Part shown: piece after piece, positions 35,629-44,700 of the stretch
How positions within the stretch are numbered: position 1 is the stretch's first letter
How the letters are laid out: every line of letters begins with the position of its first letter
Origin: CAYURP01 sp964447175
Lineage (GTDB): Bacteria > Zixibacteria > MSB-5A5 > SM23-73-2
DNA length: 64,000 nucleotides
Reading direction: 5' to 3'
NCBI GenBank assembly: GCA_964447175.1
Contig: CAYURP010000012.1
Coordinates: forward strand, 3,162-67,161
Notes under the pieces: model-generated
What the model was told of the DNA's origin: nothing
What the model saw: only the letters and a program-made list of their open reading frames with translations
Database searches by the model: none
Position numbers and translations under genes: made by a program

Positions 35629-36078
35629 ATGGCACTTTTCGATCGGAAAGATATTCAAAAAATTGCTGCCTGTCTGAAAACCACTTTGGAGAAGGAAAAG
35701 GACCATTTCCGGCTGAAGATAGAATCTGAGAAAAGGACTTTGATTCTGGAGATCTATCCCTCAGTCAAGCTGGGCAAAAAGGAGGGTTCTTTGGTTGTGG
35801 TCTATACTCCCAACTCCCATCTTCAACTTCATAACTGCTCAGGTTACGTGATCTCAGAGGAGTTAGGGGAGGTTACCTTTGTGGGCGAGACAAAAGAAAA
35901 GATCTCCGGCTTGGTGGTGGAACGCAAAGCTGCTTGTGCCCTATATGCTAATGTCAAACGGGAGCTGATCTCAGGCGATTTCACCAAATTGGGCATCGAA
36001 GTAATGCTTTCTGGAGTAGCCTTATCCCTGGCTGAGGAGATACTGGAAAAAACGCAAAAAGATAATTCCTCATCTTAG
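35629..36078 (+). CDS. Uncharacterised 149-aa protein
   Basis: I do not recognise this protein. It is soluble, mixed alpha/beta, with an N-terminal helix (MALFDRKDIQKIAACLKTTL), a central beta-rich part (TLILEIYPSVKLGKKEGSLVVVY, VTFVGETKEKISGLVVERKAA split over several strands) and a C-terminal helix. It has no signal peptide or known catalytic motif. It lies 15 bases after tatA and is the last gene of the run; a relation to Tat export is possible but not shown. Confidence 0.7.
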   Translation: MALFDRKDIQKIAACLKTTLEKEKDHFRLKIESEKRTLILEIYPSVKLGKKEGSLVVVYTPNSHLQLHNCSGYVISEELGEVTFVGETKEKISGLVVERKAACALYANVKRELISGDFTKLGIEVMLSGVALSLAEEILEKTQKDNSSS

Positions 36079-36255
36079 TCTGAGTTTGAGATAACCGTCT
36101 CAGATCTACGTAGGACCTCACCCTTTTTCCTTGACAACTGAGGTTTTTCTGAAGAAACGTAGAGTTGATAATCCCTTGTAAACAAAGCGAGCTTTTCTTC
36201 TTAAAACAGGGTTTTTCAGGTGAGATTGTAGTTGCTCGACTCATCGAACTAACAA

Positions 36256-36436
36256 GCCCAATAAATTGGGCATCTATGAAAGATCAAGCGGTAGCCATGG
36301 GGTAGCCGTCCCCCTTAAGCGGGATGAGAATAATGCTTTGAGTTATGATAATTTCGCAACCTAAAGGTTGCGGCTACCATCTTCTGCTACGTTTCATATG
36401 TTCTCTGTTAGATGTAGAGGAAAGCTTTAGCTTTCC
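36256..36436. repeat. Cluster of GTAG-headed hairpins left of the IS element
   Basis: Plus strand: GTAG 36302 before CCGTCCCCCTTAAGCGGGATG; GTAG 36414 with GGAAAGC-TTTA-GCTTTCC (36419-36436). Minus strand: GTAG 36377-36374 with CGCAACC-TTTA-GGTTGCG (36355-36372). A GCCCAA/TTGGGC hairpin with TTTA loop (minus strand) lies at 36256-36271. The element at 36302 resembles that at 19972. Nothing else was seen in 36079-36475. Confidence 0.75.
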
Positions 36437-36480
36437 ATTATTTCTTCCCCCAATCCCTTCCACCAAGTGGAGGTCTAAAG

Positions 36481-36531
36481 TGTACTATCAACCTACATCG
36501 GTAACAGAACTATCAACTTACATGGGTGACA
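36481..36531 (+). repeat. Left inverted repeat of the IS481-type element
   Basis: Begins TGTACTATCAACCTACAT and contains a second ACTATCAACTTACATGGGT copy. It pairs with the right end over 51 positions. Confidence 0.85.
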
Positions 36532-36575
36532 CCTTTTGGCATGTTATCTTAGTAGTTAGAAACCAGGAGGTAGAC

Positions 36576-37687
36576 ATGCCATGGGATAATAAAACCCCAT
36601 TTGAACAAGGGTGGTTCATGTTACAAAAGCTTTTTCAGGAGAAAACTCCAGTAACTAAGATAGCAAAGGGGTTTGGTGTTTCCCGTAAGACCTTCTATAA
36701 GTTCAAGCAACGTTTTGAAGCTGAGGGAGTTGCAGGTTTACAGGATCGGAGTCGTGCTCCTCACCAAAGACCCAGAAAGATTCCACAGGTAGTGGAGGAG
36801 GCGATCGTAGAACTTCGTTGTCAACATCCTGACTTTGGACCTGTTCGTCTCCAGGCGGAGCTAAAAAACTTAGGGATAGACCCCCCTTATCATCAAGGGA
36901 TTCAAAATGTTTTAGTCCGTCATCATCTTAACGGCTGGAACGCTCCGGAAAAAAGGGAATACCGCCGATTTGAGTGCTCATCTCCTAATGAACTCTGGCA
37001 GTTAGATACCAAAGGCTTTTTCATCATCAAGGGTTGGGGTAAAGCTTTTCCCCTTAACATCCTGGATGGTTATTCCCGTTTTTGCATTGCCAGCCAACTT
37101 CTCCCTTTAGAAAGAAGCGAATATATCTTAGATACTTTAGAAAAAGCTATTGCCACTTATGGAAGACCTCAATATCTTATGACCGATAACGGAGTCTGGT
37201 TTGTTCACAGAGATAAAGCCTTAACCCGAGTGCAGACGTTTCTTAAAGATCAGGGTATTTTCCACATCCTCACCGGAGTACGTCGCCCTACTACCATAGG
37301 TAAAGTAGAACGATTTCATCGGACTTTGAATCGGGAGCTGATTAAAAAATTTCGCTTTAAAGACTTGGTCGAAGCTCAGGAAGCTTTTGATACCTTCCGC
37401 TGGTATTATAACTATCAAAGCCACATCAGGCTCTGGATAATCTTCCTCCCATCTCTCGGTATAAGTTCGTGCAACGACAGTTTCCAAAACCTCCTGTGCC
37501 TATCTTCTATCCCCAAGGGAGCTTGTTAAGAAAGATCCGGGGCAATGGTTGTATTAGTTTCAATGGTAATGAGATTTTCATCTCCCACATACTGATTGGC
37601 AAAATTGTTAAAATTGAACAAACCCAAAAAAACTGGGAGATCTATTATGATAAAAATCTGATTAAATCTGTAACTCATGTCAGTTGA
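36576..37687 (+). pseudogene. IS481-family DDE transposase, one-base frameshift
   Basis: Starts at ATG 36576 behind AGGAGG. Residues 10-60 are a helix-turn-helix (VTKIAKGFGVSRKTFYKFKQ). The DDE core follows: Asp in LWQLDTKGF, Asp in YLMTDNGVW and Glu in IGKVERFHRTL. After YNYQ (near 37420) the frame is lost: this frame runs on to a stop at 37529 with nonsense sequence. Shifting by one base restores PHQALDNLPPISRYKFVQRQ and a tail to a stop at 37687. The expected triplet after CAA would be AGR, so one base has been lost after 37420. All three catalytic residues precede the break, but the C-terminal tail is replaced. Confidence 0.88.
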
Positions 37688-37719
37688 TAATCTTGTAACC
37701 TGTGTTACTTGATAATACA
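37669..37719 (-). repeat. Right inverted repeat of the IS481-type element
   Basis: Read on the minus strand it begins TGTATTATCAAGTAACACAG and has a second ATTATCAACTGACATGAGT copy. It is the counterpart of the left end. Confidence 0.85.
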
Positions 37720-37742
37720 CTTTACGCCCGACGAAAATAAAC

Positions 37743-37845
37743 TTATCCCTCCGCAAAATTTTTATTTTAGGTATATAATTTCACCCACCTTGAGGGCAAG
37801 GTGGGTCTATCATATACAAAGGGGAATATTGTAATTTTGTTTTCC
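37743..37845. repeat. Dispersed 103-bp intergenic repeat, copy A
   Basis: Begins TTATCCCTCCG and contains the hairpin CCCACCTTG-AGGG-CAAGGTGGG. It aligns over its full length, at about 80%, with 39914-40015. The CCCACCTTG hairpin also resembles 13798-13821. The rest of the 37725-38025 gap is AT-rich with no gene. Confidence 0.75.
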
Positions 37846-38025
37846 ATTCAAATCATGGTTGAGGAACTTAAGTTCAGCTTTTTCCGTTTTAATTATGTTT
37901 CAAATTCTAATACTAAAACCAGTTTAACTATTTCGATTACATTCATGTAAAATTAATCTTGATTTATGTAAAAACCTCCATTAATTATCCGAATATGTTA
38001 ACTCTTAACCTTTAGGAGGTTTTCA

Positions 38026-39690
38026 GTGAAACGCTTCACTTTAATAGCTGGTCTTGTTCTTTTGGTGTTTCTTGTCAGCTTGAGTCTGGCTGAAATCCCC
38101 AGGCTGATAAACTATCAGGGGATGCTCACAACTCCAGCCGGAAACCCGGTGACGGATGGGCAATACAATTTAACTTTTAAAATCTATGGTTCTGAATCAG
38201 GAGACGATTCCCTGTGGTGGGAGCATCATAGTGGTGTGCAGGTAACCGATGGACTGTTTAACGTGATTTTGGGGAGCATAAGTTCGATTTCCTCGTCAGT
38301 TTTCCAGGACAGCCTCAGATATCTCGGGATCCAAGTAGAAACTGATCTGGAGCTCACTCCCCGAATCAGGCTTACCAGTGTAAGTTATGCTTATCGGTCT
38401 TTGGTGGCAGATAGCGCAGTTGTAGCTGTATCTGCTCCTACTGGTGGCGGCTGGATAGATGAGGGGACAGCAGTCAGGTTGGTAACCGATACAGACAAAG
38501 TCGGCATCGGGACATCAACTCCCGGCGCACAGCTTGAAGTGTCTTCCACTGGTGAGGTGGATATGTGGCTCAACCGCGGGGATAAATCCTGGGCCGCCGT
38601 CCTTGACTTCAGAAGAGGGGGAAGCCACGATTGGGCAATCCTTACCCCCTCGGGCGACACCAGCCTGTTAATTTTAAACCAAAACTTTGATGTAGTGCAG
38701 TCATTTCTGCAAAACGGTAATGTTGGTATCGGGACCGCCAGCCCAAACGCGAAGCTTGATGTCAGCGGGCATATTAATACCGCTGACTCTTACTTGATAA
38801 CTGGAAATCGAGTTCTTACTGCTCCGGGTAATGATAATACCTTTGTGGGTATTAATTCTGGAACTGCTAACACGGGAAACAAAAATACTTTTCTGGGAGA
38901 GTCAGCGGGTTTCTTAAATACGTCTGGAAGTGGAAACACATTCCTCGGTTCAGGAGTTGGATATATGAATACTACAGGTGGAAACAATACTTTCATTGGA
39001 AGAGAGGTGGGCAAGCTTTCTACTGGTTCGGATAACGTGTTCGTGGGCTCTGGTTCGGGTGCCTGGAATACCTCAGGCAGTTTCAATACCTATTTGGGAT
39101 CAGGTGCAGGTTTTTCTAACAGCAAAGGGATTAACAATACGTTCTTGGGCTGCAATGCGGGTCTTTATGACACCGGAAGTGGGAATGTCTTTATCGGATA
39201 TCAGGCTGGATACAATGAAAAAGGCTTCAATAAACTCTATATCGCTAACAGCAATGTTAATCCCCCTTTGATTTATGGGGATTTTTCTACTGGTAATATC
39301 GGACTGGGCACCACCAATCCAACTCGCAAATTGCACATAGTAGGGGATAATCCAAGAATCTTAATTGAGGCCAGTTCAATAAACCCGGAGGTCAACTTCA
39401 GGAACAGTGGTGATTCTGATTCAGAATTTTGGTCGTTATATAAACATGGAACAACCGATGATTTTCGATTCTACCAGAATGGTGACAAAGTCACTATTCA
39501 AAACGGCACGGGCAACGTTGGCATAGGGACGACCAATCCGCAGAGAGCTTTACATATCTCAGACGTACTCCGGCTCCAACCCCGGGGATCAGCTCCATCA
39601 AACCCGTCTGAAGGTGATATCTACGTGAGCTCATCAAATCATCACATATATTGTTATCTGGATGGCACCTGGAAGCAGTTAGATAATTGA
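38026..39690 (+). CDS. Secreted repetitive fibre-like protein
   Basis: 554 aa, starting at GTG with AGGAGG seven bases upstream. A signal peptide (residues 3-22) is followed by RLINYQGMLTTPAGNPV, a domain common at the start of exported FCB-group proteins. Four VGIGT/IGLGT-xxP segments resemble tail-fibre or trimeric-adhesin shafts. Between them (residues about 265-400) about eight repeats of 22-24 residues follow NTFLG-xx-AG-xx-NT-x-G. The C-terminus GDIYVSSSNHHIYCYLDGTW is a typical cap without the intramolecular chaperone peptidase. It is probably a surface fibre or adhesin. It stands alone between repeat clusters. Confidence 0.75.
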   Translation: MKRFTLIAGLVLLVFLVSLSLAEIPRLINYQGMLTTPAGNPVTDGQYNLTFKIYGSESGDDSLWWEHHSGVQVTDGLFNVILGSISSISSSVFQDSLRYLGIQVETDLELTPRIRLTSVSYAYRSLVADSAVVAVSAPTGGGWIDEGTAVRLVTDTDKVGIGTSTPGAQLEVSSTGEVDMWLNRGDKSWAAVLDFRRGGSHDWAILTPSGDTSLLILNQNFDVVQSFLQNGNVGIGTASPNAKLDVSGHINTADSYLITGNRVLTAPGNDNTFVGINSGTANTGNKNTFLGESAGFLNTSGSGNTFLGSGVGYMNTTGGNNTFIGREVGKLSTGSDNVFVGSGSGAWNTSGSFNTYLGSGAGFSNSKGINNTFLGCNAGLYDTGSGNVFIGYQAGYNEKGFNKLYIANSNVNPPLIYGDFSTGNIGLGTTNPTRKLHIVGDNPRILIEASSINPEVNFRNSGDSDSEFWSLYKHGTTDDFRFYQNGDKVTIQNGTGNVGIGTTNPQRALHISDVLRLQPRGSAPSNPSEGDIYVSSSNHHIYCYLDGTWKQLDN

Positions 39691-39757
39691 AGCCCCTAAC
39701 GACAAAAATAGGAATTCGGTAACCTCATCTTGTCCTTAAGTAGGGTTTTTCATTTGT

Positions 39758-40135
39758 GTAGAGGAGACCTTCAGGTCTCCAGGGGAGGTGAGAGAATCTA
39801 ATTGTTTCTGACAGATCTCCGGACCTTGTCCAGCTAATTCTAGGTCAGAAGACCCAGAACTACCCAGCTAATGAATCGGAGCCATCAAGGATCTGCTACG
39901 CGTAGAGGAGGGTTTATCCCTCCGTAAAATTTCTATGTTAGATATACAATTTAACCCCACCTTGAGGGCAAGGTGAGGTTACTGTATACAAAGGTGAATA
40001 CTACAATTTTTTTCCAGAACCTAACTTAAGTTAGGTTCTGGCATTCCCTTTTTTTCTCCAAAGGGATAAATCTAATTACGCCACCAACATAAAAAATCCC
40101 ATTGCAAGAAAAAGCACGGATAAATCCGTGCCTAC
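39758..40135. repeat. Cluster of GTAG-headed hairpins, second 28-bp palindrome and 103-bp repeat copy B
   Basis: Plus strand: GTAG 39758 with GGAGACC-TTCA-GGTCTCC; GTAG 39902 with GGAGGG-TTTAT-CCCTCC. Minus strand: GTAG 39863-39860 with TTCTGGGTC/GACCTAGAA arms (39838-39859); GTAG 40135-40132 with GCACGGA-TTTA-TCCGTGC (40114-40131). Copy B of the 103-bp repeat is 39914-40015. A perfect 28-bp palindrome (40014-40041) matches that at 19868-19895 except for one symmetric base-pair change. This cluster fills the 39691-40152 gap between convergent genes. Confidence 0.78.
40108..40131 (-). terminator. Hairpin with T-run after the efflux operon
   Basis: On the minus strand GCACGGA-TTTA-TCCGTGC is followed directly by TTTTTC. 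It lies about 20 bases beyond the tolC-family stop and has the form of a Rho-independent terminator, while also being one of the GTAG-headed elements. Confidence 0.6.
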
Positions 40136-40152
40136 AAATCTCTCTCTACTCT

Positions 40153-41466
40153 CTACTCTTCACCTATAGCTTTATAATACCTCACCCTGGCAACCAAATA
40201 GTCTGCCAGAGCCTGAAGATAATTGGTCTGGGCTATGGTTAGGGCAAGCTGGGTATCCATCTCCTCCAGGCTGGTGATCACCCCTTCTGCATACTGCACC
40301 TTGGCAATTTCTAAGGCTTTCTCTGCCTGGTGGACGTTCTCCCCCTGAGAGAATATGTTCTCCTTGGCCAGGTTTATATCCGATATAGCCTGGGTTACCT
40401 CCAGCTTTATTCCCTCCTGAATTTGCTTCTCAATAATATCTAATTCATTTATACTGGATTTTGCCTGTGCCACTTTTGACCTTGTGGCAAATCCATCAAA
40501 CAAATTTATATTCACCAAAAGACCTATATGCCAATCGTAATCCCACTCCTGCACGCTGTAAAACGGATTCTGATACGTGTAATTAGCTACTCCATACAAA
40601 GCAGGTTTATTATTTGCTTTTACTATGGAGATCGACTTGGAGGCTATTTTTTTCTGTATGTTAATAGACTTTATCTCCGGCCTTTGCTTAAGGGCAATGA
40701 TCTCTGATTCCTCCAGTTTAAAGTCCTCAGGCTCGAATTTCAATTCCCCCAAAAGCTTTATATTTGTTTTTAAGTCAAGCCCCAACAGATTTTTGAACGC
40801 ATCTAAGGTTAAGTCCTTTGAGTTTTTAGCCTGAGTCAGAGGAGGGATGGCATTGGTACGTTGCACCTTTGCTCTTAGGACTTCAAATTCAGATGCCTGG
40901 CCAGCTCTAAATCTTGCCTCTACTGTTTTCAAATGTTCTTCCAGATTGTTCAGAGCCTGCTCTCTTACCTCAACCAGCTTTTCAGCCAGAAGGATCAGAT
41001 AAAAAGAGGATTCGACCTGGTATTTCACTTCCTGTTTAACTCGATTATATTCCTCCTTGTAAATCTTATGACCAAGTTGTGATATCTGGTAGCTATTTCT
41101 TATTCTCCCCCAGGTGAAAAGGGGTTGCTGCAGGGACAAGCCCAAATTGTAGTTGTTGTGAAAACCGGTCTCCACTTTACTTTCAGGAGCTCCAGGGAAG
41201 GCAAAAGTGAAGCTGGGGATAACTCCTAAATATGTATAAGTTCCGGTGAAAGAGAGCTGGGGGTAAAAGCCCGATTTAGCCTCGTCAACAATAAATTTAG
41301 CGGATTCAATTTTTTCCTTCTTTTGTAGAAGAGATTTATTGTTTTTGAGTGCTATCTCAAGACTCTGATCCAGGGTAAGAAATTGCATTTCCTGAGTCTG
41401 AGCAAATCCAAAATTTACAAAAAACAATAAAACAATCAGAAATAATCCGCATGACTTAAAGGACAT
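40153..41466 (-). CDS. TolC-family outer-membrane efflux protein
   Basis: 437 aa with a signal peptide (residues 5-22). The two repeats of long alpha-helices with strand pairs characteristic of TolC/OprM are evident; LTLDQSLEIALKNNKSLL near residue 30 and LNLVDGFATRS-type beta-strand segments (VNINLFDGFATRSKVAQA) mark the OEP repeats. It forms the outer-membrane duct of the RND pump encoded upstream. It is the last gene of the efflux operon. Confidence 0.93.
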   Translation of the reverse strand: MSFKSCGLFLIVLLFFVNFGFAQTQEMQFLTLDQSLEIALKNNKSLLQKKEKIESAKFIVDEAKSGFYPQLSFTGTYTYLGVIPSFTFAFPGAPESKVETGFHNNYNLGLSLQQPLFTWGRIRNSYQISQLGHKIYKEEYNRVKQEVKYQVESSFYLILLAEKLVEVREQALNNLEEHLKTVEARFRAGQASEFEVLRAKVQRTNAIPPLTQAKNSKDLTLDAFKNLLGLDLKTNIKLLGELKFEPEDFKLEESEIIALKQRPEIKSINIQKKIASKSISIVKANNKPALYGVANYTYQNPFYSVQEWDYDWHIGLLVNINLFDGFATRSKVAQAKSSINELDIIEKQIQEGIKLEVTQAISDINLAKENIFSQGENVHQAEKALEIAKVQYAEGVITSLEEMDTQLALTIAQTNYLQALADYLVARVRYYKAIGEE

Positions 41467-41481
41467 CTTACCTCCCGGGTT

Positions 41482-41775
41482 TTAAACGATCTCCTCAAAG
41501 GGCAAAACCAGCATTTTTACTCCCTGATCAGGAAACCGTTCTCTTAGTTTTTTTATTTCCTCAGACAGGGCGTCCTTTTTATCAGAATCCAAAGCAGACA
41601 TAATCATAGTATTCCACGCAGGCCAGACCTCATCACCCATATGGGGACCGGTCTCTCCCATTCCCTTTACCTTATCCCATCTGGTGTAGGCTTTAACCTG
41701 TACCTTTTTCAAAACATCTAAAATCTCTGGTTCTAAAGCATTGTTGAAAATGATATATACTAAGTTCTCTGCCAT
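41482..41775 (-). CDS. PG0541-type transporter-associated protein
   Basis: 97 aa, cytoplasmic, with the alternating pattern of a small ferredoxin-like (PII-like) fold. The segments MGETGPHMGDEVWPAWN and GVKMLVLPFEEIV fit the PG0541 group found next to RND pumps in Bacteroidetes and relatives. It lies between the RND and TolC genes with no gap to the former (stop and start adjacent). A sensing or regulatory role at the pump is inferred from location only. Confidence 0.75.
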   Translation of the reverse strand: MAENLVYIIFNNALEPEILDVLKKVQVKAYTRWDKVKGMGETGPHMGDEVWPAWNTMIMSALDSDKKDALSEEIKKLRERFPDQGVKMLVLPFEEIV

Positions 41776-44700
41776 TTATTTTCTCTTTCTGATCCTCTCC
41801 TGGACAATGGTATAAAGGGTTGGAATGAACACCAGGGTCAAAAGTGTCGAAACTAAAAGCCCGGATATGACTGCTACTGCCATAGGTGATTGAATCTCAG
41901 AACCCTCCCCTATTCCGATGGCCATGGGTAAAAGTGCAAACACAGTGGTTAGGGTGGTCATCAGAACCGGACGCAATCTGGTCCTTCCAGCAGTCACCAC
42001 AGCCTCGTACAAACCCAGACCGCGTTTTAGAAGCACATTGGAATAGTCAACAATAAGGATAGCATTGGAGACCACGATCCCCGCCATCATGATTAAACCG
42101 ATAAGTGACAGGACATTTACAGAAAAACCGGTGAGGAACAAACCCCAGATAACACCCAAAATCCCTAAAGGCACGGAGAACATTATTATAAAGGGTTCTA
42201 AAAGGGACTCGAACTGAGCAGCCAGAACCATGTATACCAGAGCGACTGCCAAAAGCAAAGCCAAAAACAAAGAGGTAAACGATTCCTGTTGATCCTGATA
42301 ACTTCCGGTCAGGGTTACTATAAAATTAGAGGGAATCCCTATCTCTTTTTTAATCATTGCCTGAACCTCTCGGGCCACGTTTCCAGCAGGCCTTCCCGAT
42401 ACCTGAGAGGTGACCGTCAATATCCTCTCCTGGTTTTTCCTCTCAATCCTTTTGGGTCCCTCTGCCTTTACCACCGTAGCCACGCTGGAAAGAGGTATCC
42501 TTCCACCTGTGGGTAAGATAAGGGAGATTCGGTCCAGATCGAAGAGGTCTTTCCGATCTTTCTCCCTTAACTGAACTAAAATATCATATTCCTTACCCAA
42601 TCGGGGATCCCGGAAAAAAGAGGCGACACTTCCCTCCATGTTGGTCTGAATAGTATTGGCTATATAAGATAGATTTAATCCTAAATCGGATGCTTTTTCT
42701 CGATCTATTTTGATCTGAAGCTCTGGTGAGCCCGCTTCTCTCTCCACCCTCACATCCTTAATCCCGGGGATAGTCTGAATCAAACTGGCTATCTTTTGAC
42801 CAAGATCTAAAGCAACTTTCTGGTCATATCCCCTGATCTCAACAACTATAGGTGCTGTTGCCCCGAACCCGGACATCTGTGTCATCATTCCTGCATTAGT
42901 GTACTTGATGTCAGCATCGGGAATGTTCTTTGTTCTGGAACGCAGGGTATCCATTATCTCAAAAACGGATCGATCTCTCTCTGAAAGATCTGATAGATAA
43001 ATCCCCATCACCGCAGCATGGGGACCGGTTATATCCTGGAAAACTGATGCCAGGGCACCAAAACCCTTACCTTCTACCCCGGCTCGAGCAGTCAGGGTTT
43101 TTAGCTCAGGGATATCTTGCAGGATCGTATTTTCTACATTGGATACCACAGACCGGGTTTTATCCAGGTCAGTTCCCACCGGCATCTTAACCGATATATC
43201 GAACTCGCCCTCGTCGATCTCAGGCATAAACTCCGCACCTATAAACTTAACCAATGGAAGGGTAATGAGAAGAAAGGCGAAGACTATGAAGATAATAGTC
43301 TTTTTATGGGTAATGGCCCAGCTCAACACTCTTTGATAATAACTATCTATTCCATCAAAGAACTTCTGACTTTGTCTGGATAATTTTTGGAACAGGCTTT
43401 TCCCTCCAGGATTGTTAACCTTTTTGACTTTAAGGAATCTGGAGGTCAACAGGGGGATTAAGACCATAGCCACAAAATATGAAGCAGCCAGAGATAAGGA
43501 AATGGTATAAGCCATGGGACTGAAGAAGATTCCAGCAATTCCCTTGACGAACAATATAGGAATGAAAACCACTATGGTGGTTACCGTAGCAGCTAAAACT
43601 GCAGAGGAGACCTCAGATGCTCCGATCTGAGCAGCCTGGGATGGTCTTTCCCCTTTTTGGCGGTGCCTGAATATATTTTCCAAAACCACAATAGAGTCAT
43701 CCACCAGTCTTCCAATTCCCAGGGCTAATCCACCCAGAGTTGCGATATTTAAGGTCATTTTCCCAAAATAAAGAAGAATGAAAGTGGCGATAACAGATAT
43801 GGGTATGGCAGTTGATATGATGATGGTTGAGGAGAAGTTACGCAGGAAAAGCAATATAATGATTATAGCTAAAAGACCACCTTCCAATGCTGCCCTTTCT
43901 ACGTTGCTGACCGACCTCTGGATAAAAAAGGATGCGTCATAGATGTAATAAATTTTAACTCCCTGGGGAAGTTCCGTTTCCAGCTCAGCCAAAGTCTTTT
44001 TGACCCTTTTCGCTGCCTGAACCGTGTTGGCCTGGGATTCCTTCTGCACCGTTAGCATCAGGGCTTCCTTACCATTAACCGTAACCATAGAAGTCTTTTC
44101 CTTGAAATCGTCCTTGATCTCGGCTATGTTTTTTAAATATATGGGAGCAGAATTATGATTGGATAAAACTACGTTTTCCAGCTGGGAAACTTCAGTGAAC
44201 TGACCGGTTGTTCTTATCAGGAAATCCTTTTGACCGAATTTCAGGTGACCTGCGGGCAAATTTAAATTAGAAGCTCCTATGGCTGAAATAACCTGCTGGG
44301 TGTTAATCCCCAAACCCTCCATTTTGGATCGGTCTAACTCCACCCTTATTTCCCTTTCCAGCCCTCCCATCAAGGAAGCGGATGCTATCCCGTCCAGCCT
44401 TTCCAATCTCGGCTGAATCACATCCTCTGCTAAGATCCGTAATTCCGCCAGGTTCTGTTCTTCCCCGGAAACGCCCAGGAAAAAAATTGGCATCATGGAT
44501 GGATCGAATTTAAATATCCAGGGGTTTTCAGCATCTTCAGGGATATACCCTCTCACAATATCAATTTTTTCCCTTATGTCCATGGCTACCATATCCATAT
44601 CAGTACCCCATTCAAACTCAAGAAATATCGTAGAAATATCCTCCAGAGAGTAGGAATATATATTCTTCAAATTCTTGACACTGGCCAGGTTCATCTCCAG

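Larger units (their letters stand above)
36476..37724 (+). mobile_element. IS481-type insertion sequence, complete ends, frameshifted transposase
   Basis: About 1.24 kb bounded by long imperfect inverted repeats. The left end is 36481-36531 and the right end is 37669-37719, 51 bp each, matching at about two thirds of positions and beginning TGTA. The match extends outwards by TAAAG on both sides, giving 36476-37724. Each end contains the same submotif twice (ACTATCAAC...ACAT-GGT-ACA, about 26 bp apart). No target-site duplication was found in the flanks. The single gene inside is broken by a one-base deletion. It sits within a cluster of palindromic repeats, some on either side. Confidence 0.85.

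Noticed and set aside
36466..37734. Target-site duplication around the IS481-type element
   Set aside because: Bases outside the ends match only as part of the inverted repeat (TAAAG/CTTTA); no direct duplication was found on either side.
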